Assembly (NCBI GenBank): GCA_964019335.1
Contig: OZ025698.1
Span: 417,201-481,200 of the forward strand
Direction of reading: 5' to 3'
DNA length: 64,000 nucleotides
From: Diplonema japonicum
Taxonomy: Eukaryota > Euglenozoa > Diplonemea > Diplonemida > Diplonemidae
The notes under the pieces were generated by a model. That model saw only the letters and a list, made by a program, of their open reading frames with translations. It had not been told where the DNA came from and ran no database searches. Shown piece by piece: positions 29,760 to 42,877 of the stretch (its first letter is position 1; the number at the start of each line of letters is the position of its first letter). Position numbers and translations under genes: made by a program.

Positions 29760-32700
29760 ATGTCAAGGGCACGGGCTGAGTCCATAGTAAATGCCGCGAA
29801 CAGCTCGGGAGACGGCGGAGAGGCAGCAGAGTCGCTCCAACGATGTCTAGTATTCTGCAGACTGAGACCAACGAAAGCCCTGGACAGTATAGGCCAGGAC
29901 GGAATCTACAAGCTAGTGGACCTACACAAGGGCAAGGTCAAAGTAGACGGCGAAAAAGAATACAATTTCGACGGTACATTCAACCCTGACTGCACACAAG
30001 AAGATATCTTCCAAGACGTAGCAAAGCCCTCCATAGAACACGTTTTGAAGGGCTACACAGCAGCTATCATGGCCTACGGACAGACCGGTACCGGGAAATC
30101 CTTCACAATGTCGCACACCGCACCAGGGTACGAGGGCATCATCCCACGGTCCGCAGGCTACCTCTTCGACTTGATCGAGAAAACCACTTCGAAAAAATTT
30201 ACTTTAACAGCGAACTTTGTCCAGATCTACCGTGACACCCTGTCGGACCTTATGCAAGAAAAGGGTGAGAAAGTCGACGTCAGATTCGATCAAAAAAAAG
30301 GTGTGGAGATCGTGAATTGTACTCTTGTTGATGTTCAGAACAAACAAGCTTTCTTAGACATGTACAGTGAAGGCGATGCAAGAAGAATAGTCCGGCCGAC
30401 AAACATGAACCCGGAATCGTCACGTGGTCACACTGCTCTTGTGCTGTACGTGCGTAGCGAACCTACGGATCCTGGTGATATTTCTAAACCGACGGAGGGG
30501 AAGATAACATTTATCGATCTGGCTGGTTACGAGCGCTTCGACAAAACTGGTGTGAAGGACCCCATTCATAAGGACGAGGCGAAGAAAATCAACGCGTCGC
30601 TGCTGTCGTTGGGCCACGTTGTCACGGCTCTTTCGAACGGGGAGAAGTTCATACCGTGGAGGAACTCAAAGCTCACCCGTTTGCTGCAGGATTCCATCGG
30701 CGGGAAAAGCCGGAGCACCATCGTTATCACCATAGGACCCGCTTCATCAAGTTTGCACGAAACAACCAATTCCCTCGACTTCGGAAATCGAGCAATGGCT
30801 GTTAAGGTGTCCGCCAAGGTTGAACAAGACATCGATTACCAAAAACTAGCAGCAAAGCTTGAACTTCTCCTCAGCGAGAAAGACGAACGGATCAACAAAT
30901 TAGAACTCGCGGAAAAAACCCGTGAGATGGAGAGAATGGACAGGGAACGACGATTCAAAAACGATATGTCGAGGCTCAGAACACGCCACACCGGCGAACT
31001 GAACCAGCTGATGCAAGAAGGCGCGACAACGGAAAGAATCCAAGCTCTTTTAAAACAGCATGAAGTAGAGGATCAAAACCTTCAAGAAGAGCAGTCTATG
31101 GAACGACAAATAGAAGAAGAAGACTTCCAACAGGAAGAACGAGAGATTGTTTCAGAAATCGAGCAACAACACAGGGTCAGAGCACAATCCATGAAGCGAG
31201 AAGGAACCGAGTCGAAACAACGAGAACTCGATGCCGCGTACGCTCTCATCGCTAAGCTACGTGGAGGCGACGAGTCAACCGTCGGCGACATAGCTACTGA
31301 AATATCACAGATGGCCGGCACGCCAGCACCAGACGGTGAAGAGCTTGCTAGCCCGAAGACTGTTACCACCGCCGAGGTCGCCATTTTGAAACGAGAATTG
31401 GAAGAGCTGAAAAAGGAAACCGAAGGGAAAGAATCCAAAGCTAAGGAAACCATCGACAAGGTTAAAACCGCACACCAAAAATGCGTCGTTCTACTGAAGG
31501 AACAAAAAGAAAAAAACAAAAAACTAATCGAAGAGTCTGTTAACGTAGAAGAGTTGGAACGACTGACCGGGGAGTGCGAAGGGCTAAAAAGTGCGAAACA
31601 AGAAGCCACCGCTTTGCGGGAGGAAACAGAGGACAAACTCCTCCAAGCAACCTCAAGCCTAAATAGTGCAAAATCCGAGTGTGAAAAACTCCAGCAGGAA
31701 TCTAAGAAAAGCGCTGCGATGCTTGAAGAACTGCAAGGTGCCAAGGAGGCCCTGGAAGGCAAGATCACAGTGCTCGAGAGCGAAAAGCTTGAAATCGAGG
31801 AAGAGTTCAACAGAAAAGACAGGGACCGAGAAGCTTCAAAGGAGGAGGAGAGTACCGCAACGTCTGGCAGAATTCAAGAACTCGAGGAGCAGATAGCTGC
31901 ACTTAAACAGCAGGTATTGAAGTGAGGGAGAAAAAAAAAGAAGGGGGAAAAATAGGTCGCCAGTCTAGAATCAGCGTTGGAGGAAATGAAAGCTGCCAAA
32001 GAAGGTATTTTTTTTTTTTTTTTTTTCCCCACCTCCCGATTCTTTTTTTTTTTTATCTTTCACCCCCCCCTCTCCCCCTCTTCTTTTTCAAATTTGGGAA
32101 GAAACAAGAATTTTGCCGACACTCTATCATTTTTTTTTTCTTTTTCCCGAACAGAATTAGATTCTGTAATTAAACAAGCTGAAGAGAACGTGGAAAGGTT
32201 GGAGGGAGAAGTCTTAACAAAGGACGGGGAGCTCGCAGCGTGCAGAGGAGAGCTCGAAGAAGAAAAAGAAAGCAAGAAGAAACGTGAGAGGGAGCTGGAA
32301 AAAGCGGTCGAAATATGCAGGGACGAAACCCGCGCACAGGCAAAGACCTTGCAGCAAGAGGTATGGAAAAAAAAAAAAAAAAAAAAAACTCTTTTGCCCA
32401 GATCGAAGACACGCAAGCGACCACATCTCTCGAAGTAAGCGGCTTCAAGGATAAAATAGCCGAGCTTACACAAAAGCTTGAAGATAGTGTCACTGGTATG
32501 GGAAACTTTTTTTTTTTGTCCTGTTCCCCCCCACTCCCCCCCCCCCCCCCCCCCCAATTACCTTGAATCAAAAAAGAATTTCCGGGCCCTGTGAAAGATT
32601 CCCCCCCCTCACCCCTGTTTTTTCAATTTCAAAACAAAAAAAAATTTTTACTCATAGAACTCCAACGTTGTGCTAAGGACCACGCGTCTGCCAACGAATC

Positions 32701-35700
32701 CTGGACTGTGAAGGAAGCAGGCATTGCGGCGCAGCTGGTTGAGTCTGCATTGGAGCTTAAAAAAGTCGAGGGGGACAAAGAAGCCCTGCAACACCAGCTG
32801 GAAGATGCCAATGCGAAAATCGCAGCACTCCAACTGGACGGCAGCGACAAGGAAGCTGCCCTCTCATCGAGAATTGAAGAAAAAACTGAGGCGTGCGATG
32901 CACTGAGGGAGCAGCTACAAGCTGCAAACGACCAGCTGTCATCAAAAACCGCAGGTATCCCAAGAAGAAAAGAAAAGAAAAAAAAAAAAAAGTCCCTTTT
33001 CCCCAGGGCATTTCCCTCACTCTCCCCCAAAGAAATCTCTTTTTTTTTTCTGTCTTTGTGCCTACCACCACACCTCTAAAGAGTCGCTTGCCGCGGCTAC
33101 TGAGCTTGCAGCCCTCAACGCCCAGCACAGTGAGCAGCATGACACACTATTGGCCTCGCAAGCCAAAGAGAAGGAACAACACAGCCAGATAGAAACCCTG
33201 CAAGCTCAGAACGAGGAGCTGACCTCGAAAGTGGCATCCCTCGAAACAGCAGGCGACGACAGCAGCGAGAGGGAAAAGCTCCTGAAGGACGAACAAAGCA
33301 GCCTCCAATCCCAACTAGAAGAAGCAAAAGCCCAACTAGAAGAGCTGTCCAAAGCCCTCGACCAGACAAAAACGCAACTGGAGGAACACCTCCAGAAAAT
33401 CCAATCCCTTGAAGGGGAACGAGACGGGCTGAACGAAGCCCACGGCGAGAAAAGCAAAGAAGCCGAAGAACTCCAAGCAAAGATAGCCTCACTGGAAGGG
33501 GAACGAGAAGGCTTGATGGGGTCGTATGAGGACCAAGGAAAGGAACTTCTCACTGCTCAAGGTGAGGTGGAGAAGAAAACAACGGAGATAACCGATTTGG
33601 AGGAGAAGCTGAATACTGTGCAGCGGGAGCTGGAAGTGGAACGGGAAAACAGCAAGTCGCGTGACGAGGAGCACGATGCCTCTGCCAACACGCTGTCAGA
33701 GACGGTGGCTGATCTTACGAAGCAGGTGACGACTCTCCAGGAGGAGAAGGTGGAGGCGGAGGCCCAGGCCGCAACGCGTGAGGCAAGCTTGAACGAAGCA
33801 AAACAAGGTGGGGTGGGTGGGCTGCTACACACGAAACACAAACCTCAGACATCGCCTCTCTTGAAGAACGCCTCAAGTCCGCGACTACCGAGACAGAGAC
33901 GCTGGCTGCTGAGAACAGGTGTTCCCTTCAGAAAAAAAAAAACAAAAAAAAAACGACTTAACACCCCTATAGCACGCTAAGCAGCCAGCTATCTGAACAG
34001 AAGCTACAAGGTGAGACCCTTACAGCTCTGGTCTCATCACTACAAGCGGCGGGTGACGACAGTGGTGAGAGGGAAAAGGTGCTGACGGGGGAAACCGACC
34101 GTTTGAACGAACAGCTTACTGAAACAAAGACGCAGCTCGAAGAACTGACCAAGGAAATGGACAACACCAAGGCGCAGCTCGAAGAACGAAATGAAAAGAT
34201 CCAATCCCTTGAAGGGGAACGAGACGGGCTGAACGAAGCCCACGGCGAGAAAAGCAAAGAAGCCGAAGAACTCCAAGCAAAAATAGCCTCACTGGAAGGG
34301 GAACGAGAAGGCTTGATGGGGTCGTATGAGGACCAAGGAAAGGAACTTCTCACTGCTCAAGGTGAGGTGGAGGAAGGGAAGAAAACGATCAGCAACCTGG
34401 AGGAGAAGGTTGTGAGCCTCGAGGCTGCTGGCGACGACGCAGGGGAAAAGAAAAGGTGTCGTAGCACTTTTCAGATTTTTCCAAAAAAAAAAAAAAATTC
34501 TTTTTTAAAAAAAGGCTGCAAGATGAGGAAATTGGTGCACTGCAGATCAGTTTGCAAGAAGAGGGTGAAAAGTCAAAGAGGCTCTGCGAAGGTTTCGTCA
34601 CCCTTTTTTTTTCGGACCCCTCCCCCCCCTCCCTACCAAGTCTCCTTTCCTTTTTCTTTTTAACACAAACACAACAGAGCTCGAAGCACTGAATGCAAAA
34701 CTCACGGAAGAAGGAGTCCTGCACGCTGCCGCAGTGACTGCCAGCAGCGGCAAGGAATCCGAGCTTCAAAAAGGTATTAGAAAAAAAGATTTCTTTCGAT
34801 ACAAAGAAATTTTTTCCCCCCTCCACACGCAGAGCTTAGCGAGCTTCAGACAGAACTCAACAATCGGGAATCCAGCATCAAGGATCTTGAGGCCAAAAAC
34901 GAAGAGACAGAGCAGCAACTCGCCGAGGCGAACGAGGGTACTGGAAAAAGAAAAAAAAAGCCCCCTCCCCCCCCCCCCCCCCACCTTTTCGCGTGTATTC
35001 CCCCCGTTGCTTTTGACCTTTTGAAGCACGTTTTACTTTTCCTTTTTTTGGGAAAGAAAATAAAACAACTCCACCACCAATGACCACCTCCCTCCTCCCT
35101 TTCCCCGTACAGCTGCAGCAAAGCTCTCTTCTGAATCTGACGACAAATCCACAAAGATCGCAGAGCAAGCGAGGTATCCCCCGCAACGCCCAGCACCTAC
35201 ACACAGTGCCAATGAGGAACTCGCTTCACGAGTGGCATCCCTCGAAACAGCAGGCGACGACAGCAGCGAGAGGGAAAAGCTTCTGTCCGGTGAAAAAACC
35301 CGTCTTGAAGAAGAGCTCCAAACACTCAAAACGCAGCTTGAGGAACAAGGTGAAAAGATCCAATCCCTTGAAGGGGAACGAGACGGGCTGAACGAAGCCC
35401 ACGGCGAGAAAAGCAAAGAAGCCGAAGAACTCCAAGCAAAGATAGCCTCACTGGAAGGGGAACGAGAAGGCTTGATGGGGTCGTATGAGGACCAAGGAAA
35501 GGAACTTCTCACTGCTCAAGGTGAGGTGGAGGAGGCGAAGAAAACGATCGTTGAATTGGAGGAGAAGGTAGCCGCTGCTGCAGTCTCGGCGGTTGCTCTT
35601 GCAGCAGGCGCGAGCGAACTAGAAGAGGCGAAGCAAGCGCAGGCCGAAGCAGATGACAAGGCGAAGCAGGAACTGGGCGAAAAAGTTGAAACCCTGCAAA

Positions 35701-37283
35701 AAGAGGCCAGCGACTTACAAGAAAAGATAAAGTCCCTCGAAACAGCAGGCGACGACAGCAGCGAGAGGGAAAAGCTCCTCAAAACCGAGAAAGACCGTCT
35801 TGAGGCAGAGCTACAGGCAGCACAATCCCAACTAGAAGAAGCGAAAGCCCAACTAGAAGAGCTGTCCAAAGCCCTCGACCAGACAAAAACGCAACTGGAG
35901 GAACACCTCCAGAAAATCCAATCCCTTGAAGGGGAACGAGACGGGCTGAACGAAGCCCACGGCGAGAAAAGCAAAGAAGCCGAAGAACTCCAAGCAAAGA
36001 TAGCCTCACTGGAAGGGGAACGAGAAGGCTTGATGGGGTCGTATGAGGACCAAGGAAAGGAACTTCTCACTGCTCAAGGTGAGGTGGAGAAGAAAACAAC
36101 GGAGATAACCGATTTGGAGGAGAAGCTGAATACTGTGCAGCGGGAGCTGGAAGTGGAACGGGAAAACAGCAAGTCGCGTGACGAGGAGCACGATGCCTCT
36201 GCCAACACGCTGTCAGAGACGGTGGCTGATCTTACGAAGCAGGTGACGACTCTCCAGGAGGAGAAGGTGGAGATGCAAACCACTATTGAAACCTTGCAAA
36301 CTCAGAATGAGGAGCTGACCTCGAAAGTGGCATCCCTCGAAGCAGCAGGCGACGACGGCAGCGAAAGGGAAAAGCTCCTGAGGGACGAGCGAGACATCCT
36401 CCAGTCTCAATTCAATGAAACAAAACTCCAGCTCGAGGAAATGACCAAAGAAGCCGGCCGCCAAGACGAAGAACTCAAGGCAGCACAAGCCCGACAGGAA
36501 GAGGCAAATGCCCAGCTTGAGGGAATGAGCACAGAAACAACCCGCCTCGATGAGGAGCTCAAGACCCTCCAAGAGGAGATGGACGGCGTCAAGGCGCAGC
36601 TTGAAGAACGAAATGAAAAGATCCAATCCCTTGAAGGAGAACGAGACGGGCTGAACGAAGCCCACGGCGAGAAAAACAAAGAAGCCGAAGAACTCCAAGC
36701 AAAGATAGCCTCACTGGAAGGGGAACGAGAAGGCTTGATGGGGTCGTATGAGGACCAAGGAAAGGAACTTCTCACTGCTCAAGGTGAGGTGGAGGAGGCG
36801 AAGAAAACGATCGTTGAATTGGAGGAGAAGGTAGCCGCTGCTGCAGTCTCGGCGGTTGCTCTTGCAGCAGGCGCGAGCGAACTAGAAGAGGCGAAGCAAG
36901 CGCAGGCCGAAGCAGATGACAAGGCGAAGCAGGAACTGGGCGAAAAAGTTGAAACCCTGCAAAAAGAGGCCAGCGACTTACAAGAAAAGATAAAGTCCCT
37001 CGAAACAGCAGGCGACGACAGCAGCGAGAGGGAAAAGCTCCTCAAAACCGAGAAAGACCGTCTTGAGGCAGAGCTACAGGAGTCAGGCGAAGAACGCGAC
37101 AAGTTGACATCGGAGCTGGAGGAGAACCTGAAAAAAATGCAGGAAGCTGACCAAGAACAGGTATGCACCAGTATTTATGCCACAACTCACAGGCTGACCT
37201 GTCAAGCCGCATCGAAGACCTGAATGCAAAAGTGGCGGAAGCTGAGGCAGATACAGAGAGGCTCACCTCAGGCACGTCTTCCT

Positions 37284-37319
<36 letters not shown>

Positions 37320-40093
37320 CGAAAAAAGTTTTTCTTTTCCCGGAAATTTGTTGGTGAAAATGAAATCGATTTTTCTTTTCTTTTTCTTCCCAAACTCTCC
37401 CCCCCCCCCCCCTGTCCCCCCCTCCCCTCTCCATGTTCCCTTCCCACGCATGGCAAATGTAAACAACAAATAAACACAGAAATCGAAGAGGAGCGCGTTG
37501 TCTCCGGCGAGTTCATGGAGGAAGCCGAGAAGACGAAGCAGGAGTTTAATGAGTTCAAGGAGAAGACGTTGGAGCAGTTTGAAGAGCTGAAGGGCAACCA
37601 CGAGGAAGAAGAGCTGAAGCTCAAAGATTCCATCGAACAACTCGAGGATGAGCTCCAGAGCAGCACGCAGTACCAAGAGGCCCTCGAGACGAGGATCAAG
37701 GAGCTGGAGGAGCAGCTTTCCGCCCTCCAAGGCGACCTCACCCAAGAGAAAACCAAGGCACAGCTCGAAGCCGAAGAGCTTCGCAAAAAAACACAAGAAG
37801 AACGAAAGGTATTATTATCTACCATATAAAAAAAAAAATAATAATAATAATAATAATACAACCACAGTCCCGCGAAGAGGAGACAAAAAGGCTTCTCGAG
37901 AAGCAAAGCGAAGAGAAGGAGTCCCTCAAAGCCAAGATGGAGAAGGAACTGGAAGAGGAGAAAAAGAAAGTCGGAAAGGTTTTCAAGTACTCGTCAAAGG
38001 TCATATCGCAGCTCGTCAATGTGGGACAGCTAGCAACGCCCACGAACGCTCCGCAAATACTCCGCCCTCAAGAATTCCTTGCATCCCTCGACACAGAGGA
38101 GGTGAAGCAGTCTGTAAGATACAAGGTCATTTGCGTCGGTGCAAAACACACCGGAAAATCATCCATTCAAAAGTGTCTCTCACACGGTCCTGGCCTCTTC
38201 AAAAAAGCTCCCGAGGTTGTAAACCCAACGGTGTCGATGTCGGTGGTCGACTACACAGCCGTGGATAAGCACAGCAACAAGGGTTTCCTTGCAAAGAAAT
38301 CAACGACAAATACATACTTCCAAGTCTGGGACACACCTTGCGACACAAAATCCCTCAAGGCTCTGCCTGCGGGATGTCTTCCCATCACGGGCTGTTCATA
38401 CGTGTTATCGTACTTTGTAAACCACGAGTTTACGGCCGAGGCAAAGGGGATGGACGAGGTGCTGTACACAATCTACGCCAACTGCAGGGATCGTCTGGCA
38501 GCTCACGAAAAGATGAAGATCCCCCTTGTCATCATGGGAACCCGCAAGGATCTCCTCCCAAACAGCAAGGACAGCGGCGTGCTGCAAAAGAAGATCAGCG
38601 AGGTCAAAAAATGGTTCAGAGAACACCCCCTCCGCGAGAGGTTCACCATACTCGACGTCTACCTCGTCTCCTGCAAGGAATGGACTGTAATATCAGACAG
38701 CAGAGGGAAACAAGCTGTAACATCATTCAGCCAAGTTATGCACATGCTCGCAACGGAGTTACATAGAAAATGTCCGATCAACCCGCCGAGCTTACTTGAA
38801 GAAGACTTAACATACGGAGGCCGTGCTGGGATGGAATTGTCGGAATGGTGGGACCACAACCAAGAGGTTCGAAGCGAGAAGGAAAGAGTGCAAAAATCCG
38901 GATACAAAGGCTTGTTGTCCTTGCTCGTTCACATCTACCGTTTGAAAATGCGCGGGATATGGTTGCTTGGACACCAGGAGTTCGACGACATCTGCAGGGA
39001 ACACATCCCGCAGTACGTGGTGGAGGAGACACCAACCATCATTACAACGATCAGGAGAATGCTAATTGACAGGTCGCTGATCCTCCCCCTCCACGACCCG
39101 GAATTCGAGGATGAACGCGAAGGGGTCGTGGTCCTTGGCATCAGCGTCGTCACAGACTTCATCTCCTCACTAATGCTTCCCACTGTTTATCTGTCGCAGC
39201 TTGAGAATTACACCTCCGAGCGGCCCGGGTACCTCAAGACTACGATTAACAAACACATGGGGTTCAACGTTGAGGAGGTCTGGCGGCCTGACTGGGAGCT
39301 CCTCTTCGACGGCAGGATCTCCGCCACCGCCGCGCCATGTCTTTTAAAAAACTCGATCTCATTCAAAAAAGACCCTTCCTTGGGGAGATCGTTCCTAGGG
39401 TGCATGGGATGCTGTTTCAAGGTGAAAGAAAAGGATGAAATGATGGATTTCATGCCTGCCTTGGCCCTGCGTGCTCTGACACCCGATCTCGAATCCGCTT
39501 TGTTATCTGCTTTTACAAAACACGAAGGCGGGAAGACAGCGGCAACTCTGAAAACAGATGTGGTGACACCGTGGGAGGTAGTCGATATTCTTCGCGAGAT
39601 TCATGAGAAAGCCGATTGGTCATTGTTGTGGAGTAACGGAGCACTAGTTAAAATGAACGGGAAATGGGGATTTGTGAAGGTTGACAAGAATGTGTTGGCA
39701 TTGTGCTGTGCTGGGAAGCCGGAAAACTGCATTGCCGACGAGATGAAAAAACTTGTTGAGAAGTTTGTAACAAACCCCGTGTGGAAGGACGGGATGTCGT
39801 TAGAAGGCCTTCCTCGTCTGCTTCCTTCTGCGGCCGAGATGGTGGAATCGGCGGCTGATCTGTCATCTTATATTACTTCGCGTGATCAAGAGACACTCCG
39901 GGGCACTCCGTACCCTTCAAATATTCTTGAAGACGATACCTCAAGGACTAGAAACAAGCGACCTCCCTCAAAAACTCATTCCAGTTCTGCTCAAAAGGGA
40001 AAGCTTGACTCTAATAGGCTCTCCATGTTCGAGGAGCCAGATTCTCGAAATATGTCTAGATCGTCAATGAGTGACTCGGATACTGTGAACTAA
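29760..40093 (+). CDS. giant kinesin-coiled coil-Roc/COR GTPase fusion protein (about 3,012 aa)
   Basis: Fifteen exons keep one frame: 29760-31913, 31956-32004, 32155-32360, 32402-32495, 32658-32954, 33082-33807, 33849-33918, 33973-34455, 34515-34591, 34678-34773, 34833-34937, 35113-37160, 37193-37271, 37480-37808, 37868-40093. Residues about 25-370 are a kinesin motor: GQTGTGKS, NPESSRGH, DLAGYE, RNSKLTRLLQDS, and a DFGNRAM neck as in ARK-type kinesins. Some 1,900 residues of coiled coil follow. Exon 15 holds a Ras-like Roc domain: GAKHTGKSS (about 2362), WDTPC in place of DxxG, and GTRKD for NKxD. A COR-like region and a Ser-rich tail end the protein; there is no kinase. Intron 13 appears to be GC-AG. 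Motor-driven delivery of a Roco-type GTPase is inferred. Confidence 0.85.
33379..37080 (+). repeat. near-identical internal repeats in the coiled coil of the kinesin-Roc gene
   Basis: A module of about 169 bp (begins AATCCCTTGAAGGGGAACG, encodes SLEGERDGLNEAHGEK...) occurs five times, starting near 33403, 34203, 35362, 35920 and 36624, almost identical at the DNA level. Larger blocks are also doubled: about 33379-33753 with 35896-36273, and about 35522-35815 with 36785-37080. All repeats preserve frame. Such identity points to recent duplication or gene conversion. Confidence 0.9.
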
Positions 40094-40813
40094 GAGAGAG
40101 GGGAGAGGGGGGAGAGGAAAAAGAAAAAAGAAAAAAAAAAGAAAAGACGACAAACTTCAGTTCATTCTGCTAGTTTTTAGCAGCAAGAAAGAAAAGGGGG
40201 AAAGAAAAAAAAAAGTTTTTTGTTTTTTTTTTTTGTTTTTGCCATATAACCTTCTCTATTTTTTTTTTTCCTTCTTTTTGGTGCGCCCCCTCAAAAGAAA
40301 GAAAGAAAGAAGAAGGGAAAAAAAAATATAGGAATTGAACTTGGGGGGGGATTGTGATGTGTTTATTATGTCCCTCCGATTTTCAAAAAAAAAAAAAAAA
40401 AATCCAAAGAAAAAGAAATGAGATGAAGTAAAAAAAAAAAAAAAAAAAAAAGAGAGAGAAAAAATCAGGTTTTCAATTTATTTTTTCCCCATTTTATTTT
40501 TTTTTGAAGGAAAAAAAAATTATTCTTTATAACTGTACAGTTTGCCCCCCCCCCCCCCCCCCCCCATCCGCTTTCACCCACTCCCTCTCTCCTTTACCCT
40601 GCAATTATTCCGTTTCTTTCAAAAAGAGAAAAAAAATAGTCCTATTTTCCTGCTTTTTTTTTTTGTTTATGCTGCATTTTTTTCTTCCAATTTTTCCACC
40701 CCTTCTCGCCTTATTTGGTTGCTGTCCCCTCCCCACTTTTTTTAAACTATAATTTTATCTTTCCCCACAACAACACATCACTACAAAAGAGAGAACACCG
40801 ACAAAAAAAAAAA
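40094..40813. other. 720-bp spacer
   Basis: Alternating A-, T- and C-tracts (C run at 40544-40565). No gene or RNA recognised. Confidence 0.7.
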
Positions 40814-41581
40814 ATGAACGCAGAGCTAATGGAAGCCATCCGCCTTAAAGCGAAAAAAAGGGACGAGAGACAAGCCGAGAGCAACGAGGCCATGGAGAGG
40901 GTTGACTGGGACCAGAACGTACAAGGGCTCAAGAGACGATTTCACAAAGCCTACAAGTACGTAATGAAAAGCAAAGGCGGTGGGGAGGGCACCGAAGTAA
41001 ATACAGACGGCGAAGGCGTCATCACTCTGAGACAGACAGACGACGCCATAGGAACAACTGTCTACACAGCCGCTGTACAGGCTGCAAGATTCATTGAAAC
41101 ACAAACCTGGAAAAACAAGAAATGTGTGGAGCTAGGAAGCGGAACAGGCATCGCTGGCATGGTAGCAGCATACATGGGTGCTGAGGTGGTCCTGACGGAC
41201 CTTGCAGGGCCGGTATTCGATAATCTGAAATACAATATCTCTCTTCTTCCCACGGACGTACAAGCTAGAATCACGACGCTCCCCCTTCATTGGGGAGAGA
41301 CCCTCCCGGTGCTGCCCTTCACCCCGAACTTCATCATCGCCATCGAAGTTATATACCAACAGGAGTTTGTGGCTCCTCTTGTGGCGACGCTTCAAGACCT
41401 GCTCCGTCTCAACCCTGCCCTTGACATTTTATGGGCACACGATCTTCGTGGCCGTCCTGGCGTCCCGCTCTTCAAAGACCTCACGAAAGATACCATAACC
41501 TTCTCCCCCATTCCGGGAGAGGAACTTTGTCCCGGGTACAATTGCAAAAACGTACTTATGTACAGGGGGAAATCGCCCTAG
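40814..41581 (+). CDS. METTL21-type (family 16) protein lysine methyltransferase
   Basis: 255 aa, with the ATG at the end of an A tract. SAM-binding motif I is ELGSGTGIAGMVAAYMGA, followed by the acidic TDL at the next strand's end. The post-motif AIEVIYQQE corresponds to the (D/E)xxY signature of family 16 methyltransferases (METTL21, VCPKMT, EEF1AKMT3). The preceding GTTVYTAAVQAARFIE is the W/VWxxxxxLA-type entry of the fold. Substrates in other species include Hsp70, VCP and eEF1A; which one applies here cannot be told. Intronless. Confidence 0.82.
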   Translation: MNAELMEAIRLKAKKRDERQAESNEAMERVDWDQNVQGLKRRFHKAYKYVMKSKGGGEGTEVNTDGEGVITLRQTDDAIGTTVYTAAVQAARFIETQTWKNKKCVELGSGTGIAGMVAAYMGAEVVLTDLAGPVFDNLKYNISLLPTDVQARITTLPLHWGETLPVLPFTPNFIIAIEVIYQQEFVAPLVATLQDLLRLNPALDILWAHDLRGRPGVPLFKDLTKDTITFSPIPGEELCPGYNCKNVLMYRGKSP

Positions 41582-41673
41582 CCCCGCCCAATTTTTTTTT
41601 TTTTTTTTTTTTTTCCCCTCCAAAACACGGAAAAAAAAAAAAAAAAAGAGAGAGAAAAAAAGAGGGGGCACAA

Positions 41674-41707
<34 letters not shown>

Positions 41708-41708
<1 letters not shown>

Positions 41709-42829
41709 TGGAGAGACCCGCAGTGGTGATGGACAACGGTACAGGGTACACAAAGATAGGATACGCGGGGTGTGCGAAGCCCAATTTCATCTTCCCGACA
41801 ACGGTGGCGGAGCCCCCTCCGAAGACGAACAGGGACACCCTCGATGACCTTGACTTCTACATCGGGAAGGAGGCCGTCGACATTGTCAACTACACAGGCG
41901 GGAAATACCACCAGTACAACCCTGTTAAACACGGGATAGTGGAAAACTGGGACCAGATGGAAAAATTATGGCAACATTCGATTTACAAATATCTCAGGTG
42001 CGAGCCTGAGGACCACGCTTTTCTGCTGACGGAATCGCCGTTCAACCCTCCCGAGAACCGTGAATACACCGCGGAAATTATGTTCGAAACCTTCGGCGTT
42101 CAGTCCCTCCACATTGCCGTTCAGGCCGTCCTCGCCCTAGCCGCGTCATGGGGCAAGGAAAAGGCGAAACAAGCAGGCCTTAAATACGGTGAAATGTCTG
42201 GCACTGTTATCGATTCTGGTGATGGTGTAACCCATATCATCCCTGTGTCCCACGGCTATGTCATTCAGTCTGGGATTAAACACATAGGGCTTGCCGGTAA
42301 AGATATCACAAAGTACATGTTCGACATCATCAAAGAGAGGGAACCGACGCACCCTGATGTAAACATGATGCTCGAATGCCAGAAACTCAAGGAAGAGCAC
42401 TGCTACGTCTGCCGTGATCTTTCCATGGAATTTGCTAAGTACGACAGCGAACCCAAGGAACATATAAAACAATGGGAAGGGGTATGGCTTTTTTTTTTTT
42501 TTTTTTTTTTTTTTGTAAAAATATGTAATTAGGTGGTTCCGAAAACCAAAGCCAAGTGGAAGGTCGATGTGGGCCCCGAACGATTTTTGGGGCCGGAGCT
42601 GTTTTTCCACCCTGAGATTTTCTCTCTTGAGCACACTACCCCGCTTCCTATTCTTGTTGATGGTATGTTACAGCGGAAAACAAAACAAAAAACAAAAAAA
42701 AAAAAAAAAAAAAAAAAATAGAAATGATCTGTGGCTGTCCCATCGATACAAGGAAGTCCCTCTACCGAAACATCGTCCTCTCTGGTGGGTCCACTATGTT
42801 CAAGCACTTTGGGCAGTATGGGAGAAACA

Positions 42830-42877
<48 letters not shown>

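Noticed and set aside
31914-32004. Ending the kinesin gene at the TGA at 31923-31925
   Set aside because: The stop lies inside a GTATTG...ATAG intron; splicing continues the coiled-coil heptads in frame through to the Roc domain.
35175-35194. Possible 20-nt intron (GTATCCCCCG...CCCAG) in exon 12 of the kinesin-Roc gene
   Set aside because: Removing it breaks the frame, while reading through keeps it; too short for an intron.
35516-36070. - strand open frames repeated under the kinesin-Roc coiled coil (same sequence at 33206, 33967, 35033, 36407)
   Set aside because: They repeat only because the sense DNA modules repeat; no start context, no homology.
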